From NCBI RefSeq assembly GCF_013328815.1, contig NZ_JABUHN010000016.1:1-64000 (forward strand): 64,000 nucleotides of DNA. Direction: 5' to 3'. The position numbers and the translations under genes are program-made. The stretch comes from Tabrizicola fusiformis (GTDB lineage: Bacteria; Pseudomonadota; Alphaproteobacteria; Rhodobacterales; Rhodobacteraceae). Of the stretch, positions 43,641 to 52,600 are shown piece by piece. The notes under the pieces were generated by a model that was not told the origin of the DNA, did no database searches, and saw only the letters and a list, made by a program, of their open reading frames with translations. Position 1 is the first letter of the stretch. Each line of letters starts with the position of its first letter.

Positions 43641-44579
43641 ATGGCACGTGCGCAAGGCGCGCGGGCGCAGATGGCGCTTGCGTATGAGACGGTTTACGGC
43701 ACCCCGCCGGTCAGTGGGTTCCGGCTGATGCCCTTTGCCAGGACGACGCTGGGATCGGAACAGCCGCTGCTGGAGTCCGAACTGCTGGGCTATGGACGCG
43801 ATCCGCTGGCTCCGATCAAGGATGCGGTCACTGCCGATGGCGAGGTGGTGGTCCCCATCGATGTGGAGGCCTTCGGGTTCTGGCTGAAGGCGGCGTTCGG
43901 CCAGCCCACCACCACAGGCACCACGCCCAAGACCCACACCTTCCAGTCGGGCAACTGGACCCTGCCCAGCATGGCGATTGAAACCGCCATGCCCGAAGTG
44001 CCACGCTTTGCGATGTATTCCGGCTGCGTCCTGGATCAGCTGACCTGGCAGATGCAGCGTTCCGGATTGCTGACGGCCACGGCCCGGCTGATCGCGCAAG
44101 GCGAAACCATCGCCGCCGCGACTGCGGCTGGCACGCCCACGGCGCTGGGCCTGCAGCGTTTCGGCCATTTCAACGGAACGGTGAAACGCAATGGAACCGC
44201 ACTGGGGAACGTGGTCTCGGCCGAGATCACCTATTCCAACAACCTCGACCGGATCGAGACCATCCGTGGCGATGGCCGCATTGATGGCGCCGATCCGACC
44301 ATGGCGGCGCTCACCGGCCGGATCGAGGTGCGGTTCTCGGACAGCACGCTGGTGACCCAAGCCATCGACGGCAGCCCCTGCGAGTTGGAGTTCGTCTACA
44401 GCCTCGGGGCCAATGCCAGCTTTAACTTCACCGCCCACGCGGTCTACCTCCCGATCCCCCGGATCGAGATCGCCGGGCCGCAAGGCGTGCAGGCGAGCTT
44501 CGACTGGCAGGCCGCAAAGGCCGCCAGCCCCGCCCGCATGTGCACCGCCGTTCTCGTCAACACCCTTGCAGGATACTGA
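43641..44579 (+). CDS. Major tail tube protein
   Basis: A 312-residue protein with repeated beta-rich tube-domain features (AYETVYGTPPVSGFRLMPF, DAVTADGEVVVPIDVEAFGFWLKAAFG, NGTALGNVVSAEITYSNNLDRIETIRGDGRIDGADP). It directly precedes the frameshifted chaperone pair, the position of gpV in lambda. It polymerises around the tape measure to make the tail. Confidence 0.85.
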   Translation: MARAQGARAQMALAYETVYGTPPVSGFRLMPFARTTLGSEQPLLESELLGYGRDPLAPIKDAVTADGEVVVPIDVEAFGFWLKAAFGQPTTTGTTPKTHTFQSGNWTLPSMAIETAMPEVPRFAMYSGCVLDQLTWQMQRSGLLTATARLIAQGETIAAATAAGTPTALGLQRFGHFNGTVKRNGTALGNVVSAEITYSNNLDRIETIRGDGRIDGADPTMAALTGRIEVRFSDSTLVTQAIDGSPCELEFVYSLGANASFNFTAHAVYLPIPRIEIAGPQGVQASFDWQAAKAASPARMCTAVLVNTLAGY

Positions 44580-44581
44580 TC

Positions 44582-45019
44582 ATGATCCGATTGAACCTGA
44601 CCGCCGCGCCCGAATGGCTGGACCTCGCTCCCGGCCTGCGCCTCAAGGTCGGCCCCCTGACCACTGCCTTGATGGTGTCCGCACGAGCCGATCCGGCCAT
44701 CGAAGACCTGCCCGAAGGCGCCAGCCAAGAAGCGCTGGCCCTCGCGATGGCCAAAGCCGTCGCCCGCCGCGCGGTGCTGGATTGGGAAGGTGTCGGCGAT
44801 GAGGTGGGCAATATCATCCCCGTTTCGCCCGAGGGGATCGACGCCCTCCTGGAAATCTGGCCGGTCTTCGAGGCATTCCAGACGCAATACGTCGCCAAGG
44901 GGCTGATCCTGGATGCGGAAAAAAACGTCTCCGCGCCCTCGCCGACTGGTCCTTCGGCGGGGGCGACCGGTATTGCGCGGCCTGCACGGGCACATGTCCC
45001 GACTGCCCCGCAAAACTGA
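44582..45019 (+). CDS. Tail assembly chaperone, short form (gpG-like)
   Basis: A 145-residue protein located between tail tube and tape measure, where siphoviruses encode the G/GT chaperones. The ATG at 44582 is three bases after the tail tube stop. The first 115 codons read as a helical chaperone-like protein (EWLDLAPGLRLKVGPLTTALMVSARAD...). The last 30 codons after the slippery site are Pro/Ala-rich. A fraction of ribosomes is expected to shift at 44920-44926 to make the longer form. Confidence 0.8.
   Translation: MIRLNLTAAPEWLDLAPGLRLKVGPLTTALMVSARADPAIEDLPEGASQEALALAMAKAVARRAVLDWEGVGDEVGNIIPVSPEGIDALLEIWPVFEAFQTQYVAKGLILDAEKNVSAPSPTGPSAGATGIARPARAHVPTAPQN
44920..44965 (+). promoter_or_regulatory. 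Programmed -1 frameshift signal
   Basis: The heptamer A AAA AAC (44920-44926) is in the right phase relative to the chaperone frame. It is followed after a 7-nt spacer by CGCCCTCGCCG (44934-44944), which pairs over 11 positions (one U-G) with CGGCGGGGGCG (44955-44965) around a 10-nt loop. Slippery site, spacer and stem match the canonical -1 signal. Confidence 0.85.
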
Positions 45020-45249
45020 ACAGGCCGCAAACGCCGGAAGGCTGGCAGGTCTGGGATCTGGTCGGGCGTCTCGGCGGCCAACTCCGCGTAATCCCTGGCG
45101 CAGTCATTGGCTGGGACATGAGCGCGGCTTTGGCCCTCGCACGGGCGCTGGGCATCGACACCCTGATCGCTGCGGAGCTGCTGCCCGAGATCGAGGCGGT
45201 CATGGTGCACAAGCTGAACGAACAGACGGAAGGAAGCCGCAATGGCTGA
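44926..45249 (+). CDS. Tail assembly chaperone, -1 frameshift extension (T part)
   Basis: In the -1 frame from 44926 an uninterrupted stretch of 107 codons reads RLRALADWSFGGGDRY, then a Cys-rich CAACTGTCPDC, EGWQVWDLVGRLGGQLRVIP and AALALARALGIDTLIAAELLPEIEAVMV. It ends at 45249, overlapping the tape measure start (45242) by 8 bp. It has no start of its own and is translated only as an extension of the short form (222 residues in total), as in lambda gpGT. It also accounts for the otherwise empty 220 bp before the tape measure gene. Confidence 0.85.
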   Translation, partial: RLRALADWSFGGGDRYCAACTGTCPDCPAKLNRPQTPEGWQVWDLVGRLGGQLRVIPGAVIGWDMSAALALARALGIDTLIAAELLPEIEAVMVHKLNEQTEGSRNG

Positions 45250-47668
45250 AAAGAGGGTCAGTGTGCGCCTCGTGGCGGAGGGCGGCCGCCAGGTGCGCGC
45301 CGAGTTGGAAGGCATCGGCGATGCTGGCGCGCGGGGTTTTGGCCGCCTCTCGACCGAGATGGAACTGGCCAACACCCGGCTTGCCAGCTTCGCCCGCAAG
45401 GCCGGGATCGCGCTGGCGGCCGTGACGGTTGCAGCGGCCGCTGCAGGTGTGGCGATGGTTCGGTCGGGTCTCGAAACCATCGGCGCGCAAGCCGACATGG
45501 CGGCGTCCCTGAAAACCACCGTCGAGAGCCTGCAGGTGCTGACTTGGGCCGGGGAGCTGGCCGGAGTTTCCATGGGCGAAATCGAGCAGGCCACGAAGAA
45601 GCTGACCACGCGGTTGTCGGAAGCGGCGGCTGGATCGGGTTTGGCGGTCGGTGCCTTGCAGCGGCTCAACCTTTCCGCCGCCGAGCTTCAGGCTCTTCCC
45701 TTGGACCAGCGCATCGTCGCCATTCAGGAGGCTCTGAACCGGTTTGTCCCCGAAGCCGAGCGTGCTGCCGTGGCGTCCGACCTTTTTGGCGACAAGGCGG
45801 CGCTGGCGTTTCTGCGCATCGATCCCGCGACCTTACGCGAGGCCGCTCAAGATGTGCGCGATTTCGGGGTGGCCGTCAGCGCGGCCGATGCCGCCCAGAT
45901 CGAACGTACTGGTGATGCCATCGCCAAACTCAGCCTGATCTGGTTGGGCCTGACCAACCGTCTGACGGCCGCCGTCGCGCCTACGCTGGAGACGGTGGCC
46001 AACACGCTGGCAGACATGGCACGGAGTACCGGACCCATCGGCATCGCGATCAACGCCCTTTTCGACAACATCGGTCGCCTCACCACCTACGCTGCCACCT
46101 TTGCCACGCTGATGGCCGGGCGCTGGGTGGCAGGACTGGCAGCGGCGGCCTTGTCCGTTCGCGGCCTTGCAACCGGATTGGTGATCCTGCGCGGCGCGCT
46201 GATCCGCACTGGCATCGGTGCGTTGATCGTCGGCGCAGGCGAGTTGGTATTCCAGTTCACCCGGCTCGTCGCAGGAGCGGGCGGGTTCGGGGCGGCGATT
46301 GGTCTTCTGAAGGATCTGGCTCTGGAGGTCTGGGACCGCATCGGCCTTGGTGCCGCGTCTGCCTGGTCGAAGATCGAGGCCAGCTGGGCCGGACTGCAAG
46401 CCACCATCTACGGCGCAATGCAGTCGTCCGTTGAGGCGGTGACCAGCTTTGGCAATTCGGCGGCGGGCATCTTCAAGGGCGCCTATGATGCAGTGAAAGC
46501 CATCTGGGGCCACCTGCCCAGCGCGATTGGTGATTTCGCGTTCCAGGCCGCCAACGGGTTGATCGGCGGTGTTGAGGCCATGCTGAACGGCGTCGTCACC
46601 CGGATCAACAACTTCATCAGCGGTCTGAACGCCGCACTCGACCTCTTGCCCGATTGGGCGGTGGGCGAAGGCGGGGTGCGGATCGGGACGCTGGATCCGG
46701 TGGCGCTGGGCCGGATCGACAATCCTTTTGCCGGATCTGCGGCCGCCGCCGGAACCGCTGCCGCCGAAGCCTTCTCGACCGCCATGGCGCAGACCTACGT
46801 CACCACGCCCGATCTGGGGCTGACCGGGATGGCCGAAGAGGCGACCGCCCGTGCCGAGGCCTATCGCGAGGCTGCCGGCATGCTGGCCGATGCCGCCACC
46901 CGTCCAATGCAAACCTGGCAGGCGCTGAAGGACGCGGTGACCGGTGCCGGAACCGAAGGCGAGGCTGCGCTCGACGGGGCCGCAGATGCCGCCGACCGGC
47001 TGGACGAGTCGATGACGGAAGCCGGGCGCGCCGCTGGTGGGGCTGGTGCCGCTGCTGCAGCAGGTGCCGAAGTAGCCAAGACCGGATGGGAGGCGGCCGT
47101 GGCCACGCTTGCCGACTATGCCGCGAAAGCCCGCGACATTGGGGGCGACATCGGCAATGCGCTTGTCTCTGCGTTCACCTCGGCCGAAAACGCCGTCGGC
47201 GAGTTCGTGAAAACCGGCAAGCTGGATTTCCGCGACCTGGTCACTTCGATGATCGCCGACCTGGCCAAACTCGCGGCGCGACGCTTCATCCTCGGCCCCA
47301 TTGCGAACGCCCTCTCCGGCGCGCTGGGCGGCGCGGGTGGCATCTTCGCCAACATCCTGCACGCCGGTGGCATCGTCGGATCGCCGGGCCCGGGCCGGAT
47401 GGTTCCAGCGCTAGCCTTTGCCGGTGCCCCGCGCATGCACGCAGGCGGCTGGGCCGGGATCAAGCCTGACGAGGTTCCGGCAATCCTGCAGCGAGGCGAG
47501 CGGGTTCTGTCACGCCGCGAGGCGGCCGGATATGGCCAAGGGCAAGGCGCGGCCCCGAACGTTTCCGTCACCATCATGGCGCGCGACGCCGAAAGCTTCC
47601 GGCAATCGCGCACACAGGTCGCGGCCGATATTGCCCGTGCTGTGTCCCTTGGCCGGAGGGGCATGTGA
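45242..47668 (+). CDS. Tail tape measure protein (lambda family)
   Basis: An 808-residue protein with an N-terminal coiled segment, a hydrophobic Ala-rich middle (including RWVAGLAAAALSVRGLATGLVIL and AGELVFQFTRLVAGAGGFGAAIGLL) and the lambda-family C-terminus: SAFTSAENAVGEFVKTGKLDFRDLVTSMIADLAKLAARR, FANILHAGGIVGSPGPGR and PDEVPAILQRGERVLSRREA. It sets tail length. At about 0.8 kDa per Angstrom-scale helix rule no precise length is claimed, but a rather short tail is expected. Confidence 0.88.
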   Translation: MAEKRVSVRLVAEGGRQVRAELEGIGDAGARGFGRLSTEMELANTRLASFARKAGIALAAVTVAAAAAGVAMVRSGLETIGAQADMAASLKTTVESLQVLTWAGELAGVSMGEIEQATKKLTTRLSEAAAGSGLAVGALQRLNLSAAELQALPLDQRIVAIQEALNRFVPEAERAAVASDLFGDKAALAFLRIDPATLREAAQDVRDFGVAVSAADAAQIERTGDAIAKLSLIWLGLTNRLTAAVAPTLETVANTLADMARSTGPIGIAINALFDNIGRLTTYAATFATLMAGRWVAGLAAAALSVRGLATGLVILRGALIRTGIGALIVGAGELVFQFTRLVAGAGGFGAAIGLLKDLALEVWDRIGLGAASAWSKIEASWAGLQATIYGAMQSSVEAVTSFGNSAAGIFKGAYDAVKAIWGHLPSAIGDFAFQAANGLIGGVEAMLNGVVTRINNFISGLNAALDLLPDWAVGEGGVRIGTLDPVALGRIDNPFAGSAAAAGTAAAEAFSTAMAQTYVTTPDLGLTGMAEEATARAEAYREAAGMLADAATRPMQTWQALKDAVTGAGTEGEAALDGAADAADRLDESMTEAGRAAGGAGAAAAAGAEVAKTGWEAAVATLADYAAKARDIGGDIGNALVSAFTSAENAVGEFVKTGKLDFRDLVTSMIADLAKLAARRFILGPIANALSGALGGAGGIFANILHAGGIVGSPGPGRMVPALAFAGAPRMHAGGWAGIKPDEVPAILQRGERVLSRREAAGYGQGQGAAPNVSVTIMARDAESFRQSRTQVAADIARAVSLGRRGM

Positions 47669-48294
47669 TGGCGTTTCACGAGGTGCGCTTCCCCGACAAC
47701 ATCAGCCGAGGGGCTCGGGGTGGGCCGGAACGGCGCACGCAAGTGGTCGAACTGGCCTCAGGCGATGAAGAGCGCAATGCCAGCTGGGCCGACAGCCGTC
47801 GCCGCTATGATGTCGCCTATGGCATCCGGCGTGCGGATGATCTGGCGGCGGTGGTTGCCTTCTTCGAGGCCCGCAACGGCCGCCTGCATGGGTTCCGCTA
47901 CAAGGATTGGGCCGACTACAAATCCGCCCTGCCGTCACAGGCGATCACCCCGACCGACCAGCAGATCGGAACCGGGACCGGCAGCCTGCAAACCTTTCAG
48001 CTCGCGAAACGCTACACCTCCGGCGCGCAGACATGGGTCAGGACCATCGCCAAGCCGGTGGCCGGGACCGTCCGCGTGGCGCTTGGCATGGTTGAGCAGA
48101 TGTCAGGCTGGACCGTGGACACGACGACTGGTGTCGTCAGCTTCACCACCGCACCCGCCCATGGCGTCATCGTCCGCGCTGGCTTCGAATTCGATGTGCC
48201 GGTCCGCTTCGACAGCGACACGCTCGACGTGACCCTCGACTTTGAACGGCTGGGATCGATCACCGCCATCCCGCTCTTGGAGATCCGCAGATGA
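47668..48294 (+). CDS. DUF2460 distal tail protein (GTA gp12-like)
   Basis: A 208-residue protein of the DUF2460 family: FHEVRFPDNISRGARGGPERRTQVVELASGDEERNASWADSRRRYD, RADDLAAVVAFFEARNGRLHGFRYKDW and DVPVRFDSDTLDVTLDFERLGSI. The homologue in gene transfer agents is gp12, the distal tail protein (Dit). The ATG at 47668 abuts the tape measure stop; a GTG at 47665 is an alternative. Confidence 0.92.
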   Translation: MAFHEVRFPDNISRGARGGPERRTQVVELASGDEERNASWADSRRRYDVAYGIRRADDLAAVVAFFEARNGRLHGFRYKDWADYKSALPSQAITPTDQQIGTGTGSLQTFQLAKRYTSGAQTWVRTIAKPVAGTVRVALGMVEQMSGWTVDTTTGVVSFTTAPAHGVIVRAGFEFDVPVRFDSDTLDVTLDFERLGSITAIPLLEIRR

Positions 48295-49175
48295 AAAACC
48301 TCTCGCCCGCGCTGCAGTCTCATCTTGATGATGGCACCACGACTTTGACCTGGTGCTGGCGGATTTCGCGGGCCGACGGCGTTGCGCTGGGCTTCACCGA
48401 TCATGATCGCCCGCTTTCGTTTGATGGGACCGCGTTTGAGCCGGAAAGCGGGTTCGCCGCTTCGGAAATCCGTGCTGGGTCAGACCTTGCCGTCGACGCG
48501 CAAGACGCGACCGGCGTGCTGACTTCGGACAGGATCACCGAAACCGACATCCTCGACGGCCGCTGGGACAATGCTGCGGTGGAGCTGTGGCGGGTGAATT
48601 GGGCCGACACCGGCCAGCGCGTGCTCTTGCGCCGGGGCGCTGTCGGGCAAATCCGGCGCGGGCGCATGGCGTTTGTCGCGGAAGTCCGGTCGCTGGCGCA
48701 TGTTCTGGGTCAGACGGTAGGGCGGACGTTTCAGGCGGGCTGCGATGCGCGTTTGGGCGATGCGCGCTGCGGGATCGATCTGGAAAACGCCGTCTACAAG
48801 GGCACGGGCGTCGTCACCGACCTCTTGCGCGACCGGGCGTTCATGGCCTCGGGGCTGTCTGGGTTTGATGCGGGCTGGTTCACCTCCGGCACGCTCACTT
48901 GGACGAGCGGTGCCAATGCAGGTCGTATCACCGAGGTGCTGTCCCACGGCTTGGCCGATGCCATTGCCACCCTGACCCTGCTGGAAGCGCCGGTGCGTGC
49001 CATCGCCGAAGGCGACAACTTTGTCGCCCAGGCGGGTTGTGACAAGCGCATTGCGACCTGCAGCGCCAGGTTCGCGAATGTCGCCAACTTCCGGGGTTTT
49101 CCCAATATCCCAGGCCAGGATGCGGTCCTGCGCTATGCCAGCCAGGACGGCGACCATGAAGGAAACGTGCTGTGA
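48291..49175 (+). CDS. DUF2163 tail hub protein (GTA gp13-like)
   Basis: A 294-residue protein with an N-terminal DUF2163 domain (LTWCWRISRADGVALGFTDHDRPLSFDG) and a C-terminal Phage_BR0599-type domain with Cys residues (GCDARLGDARCGIDL, AGCDKRIATCSARFANVANFRGFP) that binds a metal or Fe-S cluster in GTA hub structures. It lies second in the four-gene gp12-gp15 set and overlaps both neighbours by 4 bp. Confidence 0.92.
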   Translation: MKNLSPALQSHLDDGTTTLTWCWRISRADGVALGFTDHDRPLSFDGTAFEPESGFAASEIRAGSDLAVDAQDATGVLTSDRITETDILDGRWDNAAVELWRVNWADTGQRVLLRRGAVGQIRRGRMAFVAEVRSLAHVLGQTVGRTFQAGCDARLGDARCGIDLENAVYKGTGVVTDLLRDRAFMASGLSGFDAGWFTSGTLTWTSGANAGRITEVLSHGLADAIATLTLLEAPVRAIAEGDNFVAQAGCDKRIATCSARFANVANFRGFPNIPGQDAVLRYASQDGDHEGNVL

Positions 49176-49606
49176 TCACCGCCGATCCCGCCTTGGTCAT
49201 CGCCGTCGCGCGGTCTTGGCTCGGCACGCCTTACCATGATCAGGCCAGTCTGCGCGGCGTCGGCTGCGATTGTCTTGGGCTGGCGCGCGGCGTCTGGCGT
49301 GAGGTGGTGGGCGACGAGCCGTTTCCCATCCCGCCCTATAGCCGAGATTGGGGTGAAACCGGGCCGCGTGAGGTGCTGGCCGAGGGGGCGCGCCAGATGA
49401 TGCCGGAAATCGGCCTATCCGACGCCGGGCCCGGCACGCTTGTCCTGTTCCGGATGGCCCCTCGCGCCATCGCCAAGCATGTCGGGATCCTGACCGGACC
49501 CGACCGTTTCATCCACGCCCATGAACGGCTGGGAGTTATCGAGGAAGTCCTCACCCCGATTTGGCGGCGGCGTATCGCCTTCGCCTTCCTGTTCCCCAGA
49601 GATTGA
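49172..49606 (+). CDS. NlpC/P60 tail peptidase (GTA gp14-like)
   Basis: A 144-residue cysteine peptidase: GCDCLGLARGVWREVVG with nucleophile Cys34, KHVGIL with His103 and IHAHE with a third polar residue (His115). GTA gp14 homologues are tail-associated cell-wall peptidases that locally open peptidoglycan during DNA delivery. The length is normal. Confidence 0.92.
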   Translation: MITADPALVIAVARSWLGTPYHDQASLRGVGCDCLGLARGVWREVVGDEPFPIPPYSRDWGETGPREVLAEGARQMMPEIGLSDAGPGTLVLFRMAPRAIAKHVGILTGPDRFIHAHERLGVIEEVLTPIWRRRIAFAFLFPRD

Positions 49607-49614
49607 GACCACAC

Positions 49615-52600
49615 ATGGCAACTTTGGTTCTCGGCGCCGTCGGCTCCGCGATTGGCGGCGCATTTGGCGGGGCCATCCTCGGCTTTTCCGGCGCGGCCAT
49701 CGGTGGCTTCATCGGCTCCACCATCGGGTCGGTCGTCGACAACTGGATCGTGTCGTCATTGGCACCCGCCCAACGGATCGAGGGTGCGCGGCTGGACAGC
49801 TTGCGCATCACCTCATCCACTGAGGGGGCCGTGATCCCGCGCCTGTTCGGCCGCATGCGGATCGGTGGCAATATCATCTGGGCCACGGATTTCCGCGAGG
49901 AGGTCAACACCACCAGTCAGGGCGGCGGTAAAGGCAGCGGGCCAAAGGTCACGACCACCGAGTACCTGTATTTCGCCAGCTTCGCGGTTGTGTTGTGCGA
50001 AGGTGAGATCACCGGCATTGGTCGCGTCTGGGCCGACGGTAAGGCCATGGACATGACCGGCGTGACCTGGCGCTGGTATCCCGGAAACGATGCGCAGGGC
50101 CCCGATCCGTTCATCTCCGCCAAGATGGGCGCAGCCAACACCCCGGCCTATCGCGGCACAGCCTATGTCGTTTTCGAAGAACTCAATCTCGGCGCCTTCG
50201 GCAACCGACTGCCGCAGATCAGCTTCGAGGTGTTTCGCCCGCTGGCGGATGCAGACACTGCCGAGGGGCTGGTGAAAGCAGTGACGATGATCCCGGCCTC
50301 GGGCGAATTCACTTATGCGACCGGCCCGGTCAAGAAGACCACCGGCTCCGGTGGCGCGACTGTGGCCGAGAACCTGAATGCGATCACCGGCACCGCTGAC
50401 ATCGTCGTGGCGCTGGACCGGCTGCAATCCCTGGCCCCAGCGGTGGAAAGCGTCAGCCTGGTTGTCGCTTGGTTCGGTGATGATCTGCGCGCCGGGAGCT
50501 GCAAGCTGCGGCCGGGCGTCGAGGTGGCTGCCAAAACCACCACGCCCTCAGCTTGGGTCGTGAATGGCGTCGCACGCGCGGATGCGTTTCTGGTCAGCCG
50601 TGATGCCGAAGACCGCCCTGTGTATGGCGGCACTCCTGCGGATTTCGCTGTGGTGCAGGCGATCCAGGAGATGAAGGCGCGCGGGCTGCGGGTGACCTTC
50701 TATCCCTTCCTGCTGCTGGACGTCCCGCCCGGCAATACAAAGCCCAATCCCTACAGCGCCAATGCTGCTGCATCGGGCCAGCCTATGTTCCCTTGGCGCG
50801 GCCGGATCACTTGCTCCCCGGCGGCGGGTTTTGCAGGATCGGTCGACAAGACCGCCACCGCTGCCACGCAGGTATCGGCGCTGTTCGGCACGGCGACACC
50901 TGCAAACTTCAGCGTGTCTGGCACCACTGTCAGCTGGACCGGTCCTGTCGGCGAATGGGGCTTGCGTCGGATGATCCTGCACTATGCGCATCTGTGCAAA
51001 GCGGCCGGGGGCGTGGACGCCTTCCTGATCGGCTCGGAAATGCCCGGCCTGACCACGATCCGTTCCGGTGCCAGCACCTATCCCGCCGTCACCGCCTTCA
51101 ACAGCCTCGCGGCCGATGTCCGGTCGATCCTCGGCGCTGGGCCCAAGATCGGCTATGCCGCCGACTGGTCGGAATACTTCGGTCACCACCCTGCCGATGG
51201 CTCGGGCGATGTGTACTTCCACCTCGACCCGCTCTGGTCGGACGCCAACATCAACTTCATCGGCATCGATAACTACATGCCGCTGTCGGACTGGCGTGAC
51301 GGGTTCGATCATGCCGATGCGAGCTTGGCCCCGGCAATCTACGACCGGGACTATCTGCAATCGAACATCACCGGCGGCGAAGGCTTCGACTGGTTCTATG
51401 CCGACGCCCTTGATCGAACCGCGCAAAACCGCACGCCGATCACAGATGGCGCGGCGGCCGAACCATGGGTCTTCCGCTTCAAGGATCTGCGCGCCTGGTG
51501 GCAGAACCCGCATTTCAACCGCCCAGGCGGAGTGGAGAGTGGCACGCCGACCGCGTGGGTGCCGCAGTCCAAGCCGATCTGGTTCACGGAGCTGGGGTGC
51601 CCGGCGATTGACCGCGGTACCAACCAGCCAAACGTGTTCTTCGACCCGAAATCGTCGGAGAGCTTCACCCCCTACTTCTCGCGCGGCTGGCGCGACGATG
51701 CGATCCAGCGCGCTTATCTCGAGGCGACCTATCTGTTCTGGGGTGCTGCGGCGAACAACCCCACCTCCTCAGTGTACGGCGCGCGCATGGTCCATGTCCC
51801 CGAATGCGCCGCCTGGACCTGGGATGCACGGCCCTATCCGTTCTTTCCAGAACTGACGGACGTCTGGACAGACGGGCCGAACTGGCGGCTAGGGCACTGG
51901 CTGACCGGGCGGCTGGGCGCAGTGTCGCTGGCGGCGCTGGTGCGGCACCTCTGCTTGCGCGCCGGGATGCCCGAGGAATTGATCGACGTCTCCGGCCTCT
52001 GGGGTGCGGTCGAGGGCTATGTGATCTCGGCACTTGAAGCCCCGCGTGCGTCGATTTCCACATTGGCCCGGCACTTCGGCTTTGATGCGGTCGAAAGTGA
52101 GGGCCGTATCAAGTTCCTGATGCGCGGCCGCAGTGCCGGTCTGACCATTACCCCTGACAGCATGATCGCGCCCACTTCAGCGCAGGGCGATGTGATGGAA
52201 TTGACCCGGGCGCAGGAAACCGAACTGCCGCAGGCGCTGAAGTGGCAGGTCGCGCGGGCTGATGAGGACTATGACGCAGCCCAAGTGGAAGCACGCCGCA
52301 TCACCGTCGACACCACGCGCATCGCCTCGGAAAGTTTCCCGATGGCGATCCCTCCTGAAGAGGCCGAACGCCGCTGCCGCCGCGCGCTGATGGAGGCGTG
52401 GGTGGGTCGCGAAAGTGCCGTGTTCCGCTTGCCGCCTTCGCGTCTGGCACTGGATCCCTGCGACGTGATCCTCTTGGACCATGATGGCCGCCTGACGGAG
52501 ATGCGGCTGGTGTCCATCGCGGATTCCGATCTTCGCAGCATTGACGCGGTGCGGCAGGACCGGGCGGTCTATGACTTGCCGCCGGGAGAGCCACGACCGG

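Noticed and set aside
45833-47362. Minus-strand frame of 509 codons opposite the tape measure gene
   Set aside because: Gly/Arg/His-rich shadow of a real tail gene; no ribosome site or recognisable domain.
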